A stretch of 64,000 nucleotides of DNA from an uncultured Pseudodesulfovibrio sp. (lineage in GTDB: Bacteria > Desulfobacterota > Desulfovibrionia > Desulfovibrionales > Desulfovibrionaceae), in the NCBI RefSeq assembly GCF_963664965.1, contig NZ_OY761823.1:3552001-3616000 (forward strand), given 5' to 3'. Numbering within the stretch: position 1 is the stretch's first letter; each line of letters opens with the position of its first letter. The notes under the pieces were generated by a model, which was not told the DNA's origin, searched no databases, and saw nothing but the letters and a program-made list of their open reading frames with translations. The position numbers and the translations under genes were made by a program. Below are positions 25,661 through 34,196 of the stretch, in pieces.

Positions 25661-25823
25661 GTCACGATGCCCTTCAGGTGGCCGCAAGGCCGTAACAGGG
25701 AATCCGGTGAAAAACCGGAGCGGTCCCGCCGCTGTTATCCCTATGAACAATCTGTTCCTGCACACCACTGCCAAGCGCGGGAAGGTGGAACAGACAGGGA
25801 AAGCCAGAAGACCTGCCTGAAGC
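25661..25823 (+). promoter_or_regulatory. cobalamin (B12) riboswitch upstream of nrdD
   Basis: The conserved cobalamin aptamer elements appear in order: AACAGGGAATCCGGTGAAAA (25694-25713), CCGGAGCGGTCCCGCCGCTG, CCACTGCCAAGCGCGGGAAGG, and the B12 box AGCCAGAAGACCTGCC (25802-25817). A hairpin GACCGAA...TTCGGTC (about 25830-25863) just downstream may be the expression platform. B12 binding normally lowers expression of B12-independent isozymes, which fits control of a class III ribonucleotide reductase. Confidence 0.92.
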
Positions 25824-26010
25824 ACTTCTGACCGAAAATGGATCGCGGAATCCCGGTTCGGTCACGAGCGAATACACCCCATACCGGTTGTCCGGCCGGG
25901 GACGGTTCCGCCGTCACGGTCACCATGACAACAGCGCAGCAGTCCTGACGTCCAATCCGAATATTGGCGTCTTGAGGCGTCCGCACCGTACTGCCTGCAA
26001 AGAGAGCTAC

Positions 26011-28074
26011 ATGCCCATTCAGATTCAGAAACGCGACGGATGCATCGAAACATGGTCCACCAAACGCATTGGCGACGCCATTTTCAAGGCCCTCAACGGC
26101 AGCGGCATCAAGGACCCGCTCCTTGCCGCCCGCCTCGCCAAAAAAGTAGAGAAAAAGCTGGAGGGAACCGACGTTCCCGAACAGGAGCAGGTGCAGGACA
26201 TGGTCCAGCAGGTGCTCATGGAAGCCCGACTCTACAAGGTGGCCGAACGCTACATCATCTATCGCGAAAAACGCCGCGAACTGCGTACCCAGAACGAGGC
26301 GTTCCTCGACATCGCCGGTGTCACCGAAAGCTATCTCGACAACATCGACTGGCGCGTCAACGAGAACTCCAACATGGTTCACTCCTTTCAGGGGCTGATC
26401 CTGCACATGGCCGGTTCGGTTCAGGCCCGCTACGTTCTTGAAAAATACCCGGAAGAAGTGCGTATGGCCCATACACACGGTTACTTCCATATCCACGACC
26501 TCTCCTTCGGCCTTGCCGGTTACTGCTCGGGCTGGTCCCTGCGCGACCTGCTGCTCGAAGGATTCAACCTGCGCGACCGCTGCTCGTCCTCCCCGGCCAA
26601 GCACTTTGACGCGGCCTGCGGCCAGATCGTCAACTTCCTCGGCACACTCCAGAACGAGTGGGCCGGTGCACAGGCGTTCAACAACGTGGACACCTATCTC
26701 GCACCGTTCATCCGTCACGACGGCCTCGACTACGAGATCGTGAAGCAGCAGATCCAGAAGCTGCTCCACAACCTCAACGCCACGTCCCGCTGGGGCGGCC
26801 AGAGCCCGTTCACCAACTTCACCTTCGACTTCGTGCCCCCGTCCCACATCGCCAACGAACCGATCATCATCGGCGGAGCGCTCCAGGACTCCACATACGG
26901 CGAGTACGCCGAGGAAATGGCCATGATCAACCGCGCCTTCCTCGAAGTCATGCTTGAAGGCGACGCGGACGGCCGCATCTTCTCCTTCCCCATCCCCACG
27001 TACAACGTGACTGAAGATTTCCCCTGGGAATCCGAGGAAGGAAAACTGCTGCTCAAGATGACCGCGAAGTACGGTGCGCCCTACTTCCAGAACTTCATCA
27101 ACTCGGACCTCAACCCCGAAGACGTGCGGTCCATGTGCTGCCGTCTCCAGATGGACCTGCGCGAAATCCGCAAGAAGACCGGCGGCCTGTTCGGCGCTGG
27201 CGACCTGACCGGCTCCATCGGTGTTGTCACCCTGAACCTGCCCAAGCTCGCCTATCTCGCGCACAATGAGGAAGACTTCCTTGAACTGGTCACCGAGTAC
27301 GCCCGTCTGGCCAGCGAATCCCTTGAGTTCAAGCGGAAGATCGTCGAGAAGAACCTCGAAGCGGGCATGTTCCCGTTCTCCCGCCGCTACCTCAAGAACG
27401 GCTTCAAGGGCCACTTCTCCACCATCGGCCTGATCGGCGGCCACGAGGCCTGCATGAACCTGCTGGACAAGGGCGTGGACACGCCTTCCGGCTCCCGTCT
27501 CATGCAGCGCGTGCTCAACCAGTTGCGCCGTCTGGTGGTCGAATTCCAGGAGGAGACCGGCAACCTGTACAACCTCGAAGCCACGCCCGGTGAAGGCACC
27601 TGCTACCGTCTGGCGAAGATCGACAAGGAGCTTTACTCCGACATCTACACTTCCGGCGACGAGACTCCGTACTACACCAACTCCACCCTGCTGCCCGTAG
27701 GCGTCAGCTCGGACGTGTTCTTTGCCCTTGAGCACCAGAACGAACTCCAGACGCTGTACAACGGCGGCACGGTGTTCCATACTTTCCTCGGAGAGGCCGC
27801 ACCCAACGAGGAGAGCGTGAAGAACTTCCTGCTCAAGGCCATGAGCAAAACCAAGATTCCGTATATCTCGGTCACCCCGACCTTCTCGGTCTGCGAGGAT
27901 CACGGCTATGTCTACGGCGAGCACTTCAACTGCCCGGACTGCGGCAAGGAAACCGAAGTCTACACCCGCGTAGTCGGCTACTACCGCCCGGTGGGCCGCT
28001 GGAACAAGGGTAAGCAGGAAGAATACAAGGACCGCGTGGAGTATTCTGAACAGACATTCTGCGTAAACGCCTAA
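26011..28074 (+). CDS. nrdD: anaerobic (class III) ribonucleoside-triphosphate reductase
   Basis: A 687-residue glycyl-radical enzyme that makes deoxyribonucleotides without oxygen. The N-terminal ATP-cone is about residues 1-95 (QKRDGCIETWSTKRIGDAIF). The catalytic barrel follows (NATSRWGGQSPFTNFTFDF; the CC pair in SMCCRLQMDLREI). The C-terminal zinc site reads CEDHGY...CPDCGKETEVY, and the radical loop is RVVGYYRPVGRW, with the glycine that carries the radical. ATG 26011 follows AAGAGAG; the frame extends upstream through riboswitch sequence and is not translated there. A cobalamin riboswitch precedes it. No nrdG activase is adjacent. Confidence 0.96.
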   Translation: MPIQIQKRDGCIETWSTKRIGDAIFKALNGSGIKDPLLAARLAKKVEKKLEGTDVPEQEQVQDMVQQVLMEARLYKVAERYIIYREKRRELRTQNEAFLDIAGVTESYLDNIDWRVNENSNMVHSFQGLILHMAGSVQARYVLEKYPEEVRMAHTHGYFHIHDLSFGLAGYCSGWSLRDLLLEGFNLRDRCSSSPAKHFDAACGQIVNFLGTLQNEWAGAQAFNNVDTYLAPFIRHDGLDYEIVKQQIQKLLHNLNATSRWGGQSPFTNFTFDFVPPSHIANEPIIIGGALQDSTYGEYAEEMAMINRAFLEVMLEGDADGRIFSFPIPTYNVTEDFPWESEEGKLLLKMTAKYGAPYFQNFINSDLNPEDVRSMCCRLQMDLREIRKKTGGLFGAGDLTGSIGVVTLNLPKLAYLAHNEEDFLELVTEYARLASESLEFKRKIVEKNLEAGMFPFSRRYLKNGFKGHFSTIGLIGGHEACMNLLDKGVDTPSGSRLMQRVLNQLRRLVVEFQEETGNLYNLEATPGEGTCYRLAKIDKELYSDIYTSGDETPYYTNSTLLPVGVSSDVFFALEHQNELQTLYNGGTVFHTFLGEAAPNEESVKNFLLKAMSKTKIPYISVTPTFSVCEDHGYVYGEHFNCPDCGKETEVYTRVVGYYRPVGRWNKGKQEEYKDRVEYSEQTFCVNA

Positions 28075-28091
28075 ACAACAGGTGCCGACTG

Positions 28092-28331
28092 ATGATTCTT
28101 GATGCCAACCAGCTTGCCGCACTCCGGCAGCGCAACGACGAGGAAGTCCGCAGGGGCAACAATGGAACGCACGGCTATCCGGCCCAGACGATCCAGAGCC
28201 TGCTGCATACCGTCGAGGCGCTGAAAAAGGAAAAGCGAAAGTGGAAGAAACTGGCTCAGGCCAGAGGCAAGGCGCTCGAAAAAATCAGCGACATCACCGC
28301 CGGGACCAACGGACATCATGAGTCCGACTGA
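28092..28331 (+). CDS. small protein downstream of nrdD
   Basis: A 79-residue protein I do not recognise. It is charged and mostly helical, with a probable coiled coil at about residues 35-62 (SLLHTVEALKKEKRKWKKLAQ). It starts 17 bp after nrdD and ends before a terminator, so it is co-transcribed under the B12 riboswitch. The CXXC-type and SAM motifs of NrdG are absent, so it is not the activase. A role in DNA or nucleotide metabolism is only a guess from position. Confidence 0.6.
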   Translation: MILDANQLAALRQRNDEEVRRGNNGTHGYPAQTIQSLLHTVEALKKEKRKWKKLAQARGKALEKISDITAGTNGHHESD

Positions 28332-28354
28332 TCCCCGGCACTGACATGAAAAAC

Positions 28355-28392
28355 AAAGGCCCGTCTCCTGCAAACAGGAGACGGGCCTTTTC
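28355..28392 (+). terminator. terminator of the nrdD operon
   Basis: AAAGGCCCGTCTCCTG (28355-28370), loop CAAA, then a perfect complement and TTTTCC. The mirrored A-run may also serve the convergent gene ending at 28419. Confidence 0.85.
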
Positions 28393-28418
28393 CTTGCAAT
28401 TTCCCAAGATAACCCAAC

Positions 28419-29219
28419 TTACAAGAACGTCTCCGGCTCTTTCGGATCGGCATGGTTTTCATGCAGGAAGACGTTGATTTCATGAACACGGGGAACATCC
28501 CAGTATCTGCCGCCGGAAGGACAGGCCCTGATACAGGCGCTACACCAGATGCAAGCGCTCGGCTCCGTTTCCACGGCCGTCTCGGTCACGGTTATGGCCT
28601 GTGAAGGACACATGCGGGCACATTCGCCGCAATGGGTACACTCTTCCGCTCTGGTCTTCGGAGAAACCGTCGAGACCGGCGCTCCGTCGCGATAGGGGAA
28701 ATTACCGGGCACCTGAAGTTCGCCCATCTGCCCCAGTGATTCGACAGCCTGCATCTTCTCGATAACACCCGCGCCGAAATGTCGGGCCTTTTCCACATGG
28801 CTTTCAGTGGGATATCCCGGCACCACGGGCAGCTCGGGGGTGGAAAAGGAATGCTCTCCGATGAAAGCACCTGCGGCAACGGGCACAAATCCCAGTTCCT
28901 CGGCCAGATTTCGAAGCTCCAGCAAGGCATCGTCATAGGCCCGGTTCCCGTAGACAACCACGAGAACAGCCGGACGCCCCTTGCCCTGCACATGTTTGCG
29001 AAGACGTTTCACGGCCAGATCCGGCACACGGCCGGAATACACTGGCACACCTATGACGGCCAGATCACCAGCGTCTTCAATGGCCTCATTCTTCGAAGGA
29101 AAAGTCAAATCCACTCGGGAAACACTCTTGAGGCCCAAGCCTTCGGCAACGGCATCGACAATTTTCAACGTCGTTTTTGTGGGAGAAAAATACACTACCT
29201 GTTCAGTCGCAAATTCCAT
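28419..29219 (-). CDS. flavodoxin-ferredoxin fusion protein (EFR1-type)
   Basis: A 266-residue cytoplasmic electron carrier. The N-terminal flavodoxin-like domain opens with the FMN phosphate loop YFSPTKTTLKI and continues to about residue 160. The C-terminal part carries two [4Fe-4S] sites: CTHCGECARMCP, and a second CIWCSACIRACP. The layout matches the EFR1 family. I start at ATG 29219 with AGGA at 8 bp; the frame stays open far upstream into the repeat element but without a good start. It probably moves low-potential electrons to an unidentified partner. Confidence 0.82.
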   Translation of the reverse strand: MEFATEQVVYFSPTKTTLKIVDAVAEGLGLKSVSRVDLTFPSKNEAIEDAGDLAVIGVPVYSGRVPDLAVKRLRKHVQGKGRPAVLVVVYGNRAYDDALLELRNLAEELGFVPVAAGAFIGEHSFSTPELPVVPGYPTESHVEKARHFGAGVIEKMQAVESLGQMGELQVPGNFPYRDGAPVSTVSPKTRAEECTHCGECARMCPSQAITVTETAVETEPSACIWCSACIRACPSGGRYWDVPRVHEINVFLHENHADPKEPETFL

Positions 29220-29324
29220 ACTCATAATCCTGTCTGTTTTGTTGGACATTTCCACCATGTCAGGGCGCACTTTGGCGCATCCTTTCCTATGAGTCAAAAG
29301 GGATTTTTCAAAAGAGGGGAAAGA

Positions 29325-29500
29325 AAAAGGCAGGAAGGCAAAAAACAAAAATCCAGTCGCTAACGCTCCCTCCATGCCCTCCCGGCGGGGTCCTTTCTTT
29401 TTCCAAAGCAGAAAAGAAAGAACGAAAGAAACTGCTTTTGTTCTCAACTTCACCGCCTTGTATCTTCGAAGCCAAGAATCTGATCAAACCGGGCCGCTCC
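29325..29500 (+). repeat. left arm of a large imperfect inverted repeat element
   Basis: This stretch (GGCAGGAAGGC...CCAGTCGCTAACGCTCCCT...GGTCCTTTCTTT...AAAGAAACTGCTTTT...GAATCTGATC...) recurs inverted at about 29821-30003. The two copies share most bases with small indels. No reading frame in it looks genuine. Confidence 0.6.
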
Positions 29501-29820
29501 CGAATCCAGTCGCCGGGGACGGCTCCGGATTCGAAGAGCCGCGGCTTCCGTTTTGTCAGCTTCTAGGCTCCGAAGCTAAGGACTAGTGCCAGTCTTCGTG
29601 TGGAAGGGACATGAAAGGCAAGCAGGGAAACAAAAGACGGATTTTCGTTGCCGCACTTGCCTTTCGCTCCCTTAACAACCGAAGTACCCCGACTAGCCAA
29701 TTAAACCTCACAAGCCTTAGAAGCTGACTGAGAGGGGGAAGGCGGCTTTGGCGGCGGAACACGTATGAATCGACATAATCCCGTACCCAACGGAATGGCA
29801 GGGGCTACGCTTTTCATGGT
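29501..29820. other. core between the inverted repeat arms, no gene seen
   Basis: About 320 bp of non-coding-looking sequence lying between the two arms. No open frame with family features was found. It may be the remnant of a non-autonomous mobile element or an ordinary intergenic region between two genome-wide repeats. Confidence 0.4.
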
Positions 29821-30003
29821 GTGGAGCCGCCCCGATCAGATCAGATTCTTGGCGGTGAGGACTTGGCGGGTAAATCAAGTAAAAGCCGGGTTTCTTTGGT
29901 CCTTTCTTGAGCCGGCTCAGTCAAGAAAGGACCGCCGTCCGCGCAGGACATGGAAGGAGCGCAAGCGACTGGCTTTCTGCCTTTCGCCTTTCTGTCTTTC
30001 CTA
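29821..30003 (-). repeat. right arm of the inverted repeat element
   Basis: Read on the minus strand it gives GGAAAGACAGAAAGGC...CCAGTCGCTTGCGCTCCTT...GGTCCTTTCTTG...AAAGAAACCCGGCTTTT...GAATCTGATC, parallel to 29325-29500. It contains its own stem GGTCCTTTCTTGA...TCAAGAAAGGACC. Confidence 0.6.
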
Positions 30004-30110
30004 GACAATAAACTTTTCCACCCATTCTCACCCACCACAATTGACATCCCCACAAAACGATGGTGCATTCATACAGTTCAACATCGACACCCACCACAAG
30101 GAGACCATCC

Positions 30111-31007
30111 ATGAAATCCATATCCCGTCTGCTGACTGGACTGCTCCTCTTCTGCCTTACAGTGACAGGTTTTCCGATTGCCACCCATGCCGGGACATCG
30201 GTATTTGTCAGCATCCTGCCGCAGAAATATTTCGTGGAAAAAATCGGCGGCGATCTCGTGAACGTTTCCGTCATGGTCATGCCCGGTGCCAGCCCGGCCA
30301 CATACGAACCGTCACCGAAACAGATGGCACAGCTTTCCACGGCCAGCGCATACTTCTCCATAGGCGTCCCCTTCGAGAATACATGGCTGCATCGCATCGC
30401 TGGTGCCAACAAGTCCATGCCCGTCATCCACACCGACAAGGGCATCACCAAACGTCCCATGCAGACAGGACACGGGCATGAAAATGAAACGGGAAATCAC
30501 GACCACGGTCACGGCATTCTTGATCCGCACGTCTGGCTCGCTCCCGATCTGGTGCAGATAATCGCCCGCAACATCTACGCCGCGCTGGTCGGCCTCGACC
30601 CTGCCAACAAGTCCGTCTACACCAAGAACTACGCAAAATTCATGGCCGAAATAGCGCGACTCGATTCGGATATCCTGCAACAGATCGACTCGCTGCCCAA
30701 AGACAAACGCTCATTCATGGTCTTTCATCCGTCATGGGGCTACTTCGCCCATCAGTACGGCCTGCAACAAATCCCCATTGAGTCCGAAGGCAAATCACCC
30801 AGCCCGCGAGACCTCGCCGAAATCATCAGGATTGGACGAGAACTCAAGGTTCCCGCCGTATTCGTGCAGCCGCAGTTCTCCGAAAAAAGCGCAAAGGTCA
30901 TCGCTCATGAAATCGGCGCAAACGTCGTGCCGCTCAATCCGCTCGCCGAAGACTGGGAAAACAACCTGCGAACCGCTGCCAAGGCATTTCGCAAGGCGCT
31001 TCAATAA
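30111..31007 (+). CDS. zinc/manganese ABC transporter substrate-binding protein (ZnuA-like)
   Basis: A 298-residue periplasmic cluster A-I binding protein. The signal peptide ends near residue 27 (IATHAG). Early family text is SVFVSILPQKYFVEKIGGD. A His/acid-rich loop (HGHENETGNHDHGHG, about residues 125-139) is typical of ZnuA zinc-handling loops, followed by DPHVWLAP and VFHPSWGYFA with metal-ligand His. ATG 30111 has AAGGAG. No permease or ATPase of the Znu type is adjacent; convergent downstream are a TIGR03943 protein and a DUF318 permease. Zinc is the likeliest ligand. Confidence 0.85.
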   Translation: MKSISRLLTGLLLFCLTVTGFPIATHAGTSVFVSILPQKYFVEKIGGDLVNVSVMVMPGASPATYEPSPKQMAQLSTASAYFSIGVPFENTWLHRIAGANKSMPVIHTDKGITKRPMQTGHGHENETGNHDHGHGILDPHVWLAPDLVQIIARNIYAALVGLDPANKSVYTKNYAKFMAEIARLDSDILQQIDSLPKDKRSFMVFHPSWGYFAHQYGLQQIPIESEGKSPSPRDLAEIIRIGRELKVPAVFVQPQFSEKSAKVIAHEIGANVVPLNPLAEDWENNLRTAAKAFRKALQ

Positions 31008-31010
31008 CGA

Positions 31011-31320
31011 GGGATGCGCCTGACGGCGCGATTGTCGGGTGATTTCGCCTCCGGCGGCTCAAGGCCGAAGGCCTTAAGAATCCCAGGTCGCCTTCGGCGA
31101 AGTAGGGTTACAAAGAAATTCAATTAAACACGCTTCGCGAAGCGCACAAAAAAGCTTAGGAGATTCTTAAGAACCCTTGATTCGCCACGTCCTGTGGCTC
31201 ACCGCTTTGCGGCGGCGGCAGGAACCGACGTCCAAATCAGCTGTCCTGCGGATTTGTCACGAAGGGTTCTTAAGCCGCCGGAGGCAATGCCTTCGACAAT
31301 CGCGCCGTCAGGCGCATCCC
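31011..31320. repeat. nested inverted repeats between convergent genes
   Basis: GGGATGCGCCTGACGGCGCG (from 31011) continues through ATTGTCG and is mirrored perfectly up to 31320; GCCTCCGGCGGCT (31047-31059) pairs with AGCCGCCGGAGGC (31273-31285). Inside, CTTAAGAACCCTT (31166-31178) pairs perfectly with 31262-31274. The structure separates the ZnuA-like gene (+) from the TIGR03943 gene (-) and could terminate both; it may also be a REP-type element. Confidence 0.7.
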
Positions 31321-31328
31321 ATTCCGCT

Positions 31329-32111
31329 TTAATACGCGAACGGGGCTTCCGAACGGATGTCGAAGATAAACGGGACACCGGTCATGGATTGGATAGTCAC
31401 ATCTGCCGCGTCGAGTACGTAACGGTCACTTCGAAGCGATGAGAGCGCGCCGGTAACGGCAATGGGCTTATCCGGGACCTTGGCAGTGGGTGTCAACGTC
31501 CCGGCAACCCGCGCCCATTGACCGATTTCGTATGATTGGGGCTCATCCACTTTCACAACCACTGTGATGCCTGTGGCGTCGGCAAAGCAACAGGTGATGA
31601 GCAGGCGTCCGATAGCTATGCACCCGACCGCATCCAGCTCAGACGTTCGGAGTATGGTTCCCTGAATCGCGTAGTTGCCGCCAGCCTTCACCCATCCGCC
31701 GGTTTCGCCTGCAATGAGTTCCGCAAGATTCATTTTCGTGTATTCCACGCCATCGATTTCAATGGTCGGCGTCAATGCAAGGCTACCCGGCTCAGGGTAG
31801 GAACGTGTCAATGTTCCCTGCGAATGCCCGTCATCTTCGGCACCGAGAAAGATGCTCGGCATGACCGCCGCAGCCCATGCAAGGCCGAGAAAAATGGTGA
31901 GCATGAGCATTTCGCTGAATCCGCGTTTCCGGTCCGCATGAAACAACGCCCCGATTCCGATCAGAATGATGATCGCCCCGGCTGTGGTAGTGAGCCACGC
32001 ATATTTCGGATTGATGAACTGCCAATAGGACGATGAAGACGCCAGCCAGACCATGAACGTTCCCATGGTGACAAGCAGGAAGGTTTCGACGAAGCGAAGC
32101 AGTGTGTTCAT
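31329..32111 (-). CDS. TIGR03943/DUF1980 family membrane protein (YcgQ-like)
   Basis: A 260-residue protein. Two or three N-terminal helices (TFMVWLASSSSYW; TTTAGAIIILIGIGALF; a third near residues 68-85) precede an extracytoplasmic beta-rich domain (EIDGVEYTKMNLAELI through FIFDIRSEAP). Members of this family nearly always accompany a DUF318 permease, as here: its ATG (32111-32109) is one base after the permease's stop. I chose that ATG over an upstream one because GGAGG precedes it. The pair is suspected to handle metals, and the nearby ZnuA-like gene suggests zinc; that is inference. Confidence 0.8.
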   Translation of the reverse strand: MNTLLRFVETFLLVTMGTFMVWLASSSSYWQFINPKYAWLTTTAGAIIILIGIGALFHADRKRGFSEMLMLTIFLGLAWAAAVMPSIFLGAEDDGHSQGTLTRSYPEPGSLALTPTIEIDGVEYTKMNLAELIAGETGGWVKAGGNYAIQGTILRTSELDAVGCIAIGRLLITCCFADATGITVVVKVDEPQSYEIGQWARVAGTLTPTAKVPDKPIAVTGALSSLRSDRYVLDAADVTIQSMTGVPFIFDIRSEAPFAY

Positions 32112-32112
32112 C

Positions 32113-33045
32113 CTACCAGCCTCCCAAGGCCATGACGAACGACATGACATACACTGACACGGTCGGCACCACGATCAGGGCCACGGCGACACGGCGGTTG
32201 AACACGCTCAGGAACATGGGGATAAGCTTGAGATCGACCATGGGACCGATGGCCATGAACGCGACCTTGGCGGTCAACGGGAACGAGGCGAATGAAGCGG
32301 CCACAAATGCATCCGCCTCGGAACAGACGGACAGGAGCACGGCTAGCAGCATCAGGCCGCCCACGGCGAGGAATGCGCTGCCCGAGAACAGTTCAAGAAT
32401 CTCTATCGGCAAAAAGGTCTTGAACCCCGCCGCCACAACCGCACCGAAAATCAAAAACCGCGCCATGGAAACGAATTCAGCCGCCGTGTGATACAGCACG
32501 GCCTTGAACCGATTGCTTTCGGTTACATGGCATCCGCAGGCACAACCGGGACCGTGCTCATGAATATGAACCGCTTCGGCCTCGCTGAATTTCTCCAGAT
32601 TCACGGGACGCTGGCGAAGAACCGCCTGCGGCCCGACATTTCCGAGCACCATCCCGAGGGCCATGGCAGGGACAAGCACAAGCACCACCCGAAGCGCCAC
32701 CACGGTCCAGTCCCCCTGAAACGCGAACAGCGTGGAACCGAGCACCACGGGGTTCACCACGGGAGCGGCCATCATGTACGGAATGGCGGCCCTCGGCGGG
32801 ACATTCTTGAGCAGCAGCCGCCGCGCCACCGGCACGATGCCGCATTCGCAGGTCGGCAACAGCATCCCGGCAAACAACCCGACCGCCACCTGCCCGCCTC
32901 CACTGCGCGGAATAAACCGCAGCAGGGTTTCTTCCGGCACCAATACTTCTATGACAGCACCAATCAGGGACCCCAGCAGCAGGAATGGTGCGGCTTCCAG
33001 CACGATGGCCGTTGCCGCCGTGGCAAAAATGGCAAAATCTTCCAT
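32113..33045 (-). CDS. DUF318/UPF0718 family permease (YcgR/YraQ-like)
   Basis: A 310-residue inner-membrane protein with about eight helices. Conserved motifs include LLPTCECGIVPVARRLL with a Cys-Glu-Cys, YMMAAPVVNPVVL, and near the end SVCSEADAFVAASF and GPMVDLKL. A His/Cys stretch between helices (HIHEHGPGCACGCH, about residues 160-173) can bind metal. I start at ATG 33045 because the hydrophobic domain begins directly after it; upstream in-frame ATG 33093 lacks a ribosome site. It is coupled to the TIGR03943 gene. The transported species is unknown, perhaps a transition metal. Confidence 0.85.
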   Translation of the reverse strand: MEDFAIFATAATAIVLEAAPFLLLGSLIGAVIEVLVPEETLLRFIPRSGGGQVAVGLFAGMLLPTCECGIVPVARRLLLKNVPPRAAIPYMMAAPVVNPVVLGSTLFAFQGDWTVVALRVVLVLVPAMALGMVLGNVGPQAVLRQRPVNLEKFSEAEAVHIHEHGPGCACGCHVTESNRFKAVLYHTAAEFVSMARFLIFGAVVAAGFKTFLPIEILELFSGSAFLAVGGLMLLAVLLSVCSEADAFVAASFASFPLTAKVAFMAIGPMVDLKLIPMFLSVFNRRVAVALIVVPTVSVYVMSFVMALGGW

Positions 33046-33162
33046 ATCTCCCGCTTCGTTACGTTCAGAATAAAAACCGATATGACTGAACATACATACA
33101 TGGAGAACGAAAAAGAGAAAAGAACGTCATGAAATCACTCTTTCACCATCAGAAACACACGG

Positions 33163-33178
33163 TTGCACTGTAATGCAA
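33163..33178. promoter_or_regulatory. palindrome in the divergent promoter region
   Basis: TTGCA-CTGTAA-TGCAA is a 5-bp perfect inverted repeat between the divergent permease (33045, -) and kinase (33201, +) genes. A metal-regulator (Zur-type) site is conceivable because of the zinc-like gene context, but the motif is short. Confidence 0.35.
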
Positions 33179-33200
33179 ATATCTGCTATCAATCTGGAAT

Positions 33201-34196
33201 ATGGAAAAAATAGAAACAATATATACGTTCCTTCAATCGAACAAATGGGTGCTCGTCGACGATCCGGAAGAACAGATATCCTTCCTCGCGTCCGGCGAGT
33301 ACAATGAAAACTACCACATCAGAATCGCGGAACTCTACGGGCAGGCCGAATATGTCTTTCGCATCAATCACGGCAGCCAGCTCGGGCTGAAGAATCAAAT
33401 CGAGTACGAATTCGCCGTGCTGAGGGAACTTTCCCGGTCTGGCGTTACACCACGTCCTTATTACTGTGACCCCGAACCGGGAATCGAAGAACTTGGCAAC
33501 GGCGTCCTGCTCATGGAGTACCTGCCGGGGCGTCCGCTTGAGTACGAAAAGGACTGGCGCACTGCGGCGTCGATTTTCGCGACAACCCACGCACAGCCGG
33601 TCAGACAGCAATTGATCGAACAAAGAAATCCGGTGCTTGATATCGCACGCGAAAGCCAAGGGTTGATTCACCGCTATCCCGAGCATCCATTCACCAGAGA
33701 GAAAGGTATTCTTCTCGCCTATCATGAAAAGGTCATGCACCTAGTCGCCGAAGCAGAGGCGTTGTTTGCAAACGACCCGCCGGTTCTGGTCAACACGGAA
33801 GTCAACTCGCATAACTTCATCATCGACGACGAAACCGGACGCGGCTGGCTCGTGGACTGGGAAAAGGCCGTTGTCTCGACGCGGTATCAGGACCTCGCCC
33901 ACTTTCTCGTTCCGACCACAACACTCTGGAAAACCGATTTCAGATTCAGCGAAAAGGAGCAGCGCCAGTTTGTGGCAACGTATCTGGAGGCGGCTTCGCT
34001 GGACACGGACATCGACACGGCCATGCGCTGCGTCGACATCATGCAGCAGACCATTCTCCTGCGGGCGATGGCGTGGTGTTACATGGCATACCATGAATAT
34101 ACCGAAAGCGGCCGTGCCTTGAAAAACGCCGAGACTTTCACCACCATTCAGAAATATCTGGACGAAATGGAATGTTTTTTCGAGCCAAAGACATAA
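33201..34196 (+). CDS. APH/choline-kinase-like phosphotransferase
   Basis: A 331-residue kinase-fold protein. The N-lobe has SGEYNENYHIRI (nucleotide loop) and the Lys/Arg strand AEYVFRIN. VLLMEYLPGRPLE is the hinge. The catalytic segment reads VNTEVNSHNFII where APH kinases have HGDxxxxN, so the catalytic Asp is Glu and the His is Asn; the metal-binding DFG-equivalent is intact in WLVDWEKA. It overlaps the ABC ATPase gene downstream by 25 bp. Kinases in importer operons usually phosphorylate the incoming solute (choline, thiamine, sugar alcohol). The substrate and actual activity are uncertain. Confidence 0.78.
   Translation: MEKIETIYTFLQSNKWVLVDDPEEQISFLASGEYNENYHIRIAELYGQAEYVFRINHGSQLGLKNQIEYEFAVLRELSRSGVTPRPYYCDPEPGIEELGNGVLLMEYLPGRPLEYEKDWRTAASIFATTHAQPVRQQLIEQRNPVLDIARESQGLIHRYPEHPFTREKGILLAYHEKVMHLVAEAEALFANDPPVLVNTEVNSHNFIIDDETGRGWLVDWEKAVVSTRYQDLAHFLVPTTTLWKTDFRFSEKEQRQFVATYLEAASLDTDIDTAMRCVDIMQQTILLRAMAWCYMAYHEYTESGRALKNAETFTTIQKYLDEMECFFEPKT

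Noticed and set aside
25741-28122. Very long minus-strand open frame of 793 codons opposite nrdD
   Set aside because: It is the antisense shadow of the high-GC nrdD gene and the riboswitch; no family features.
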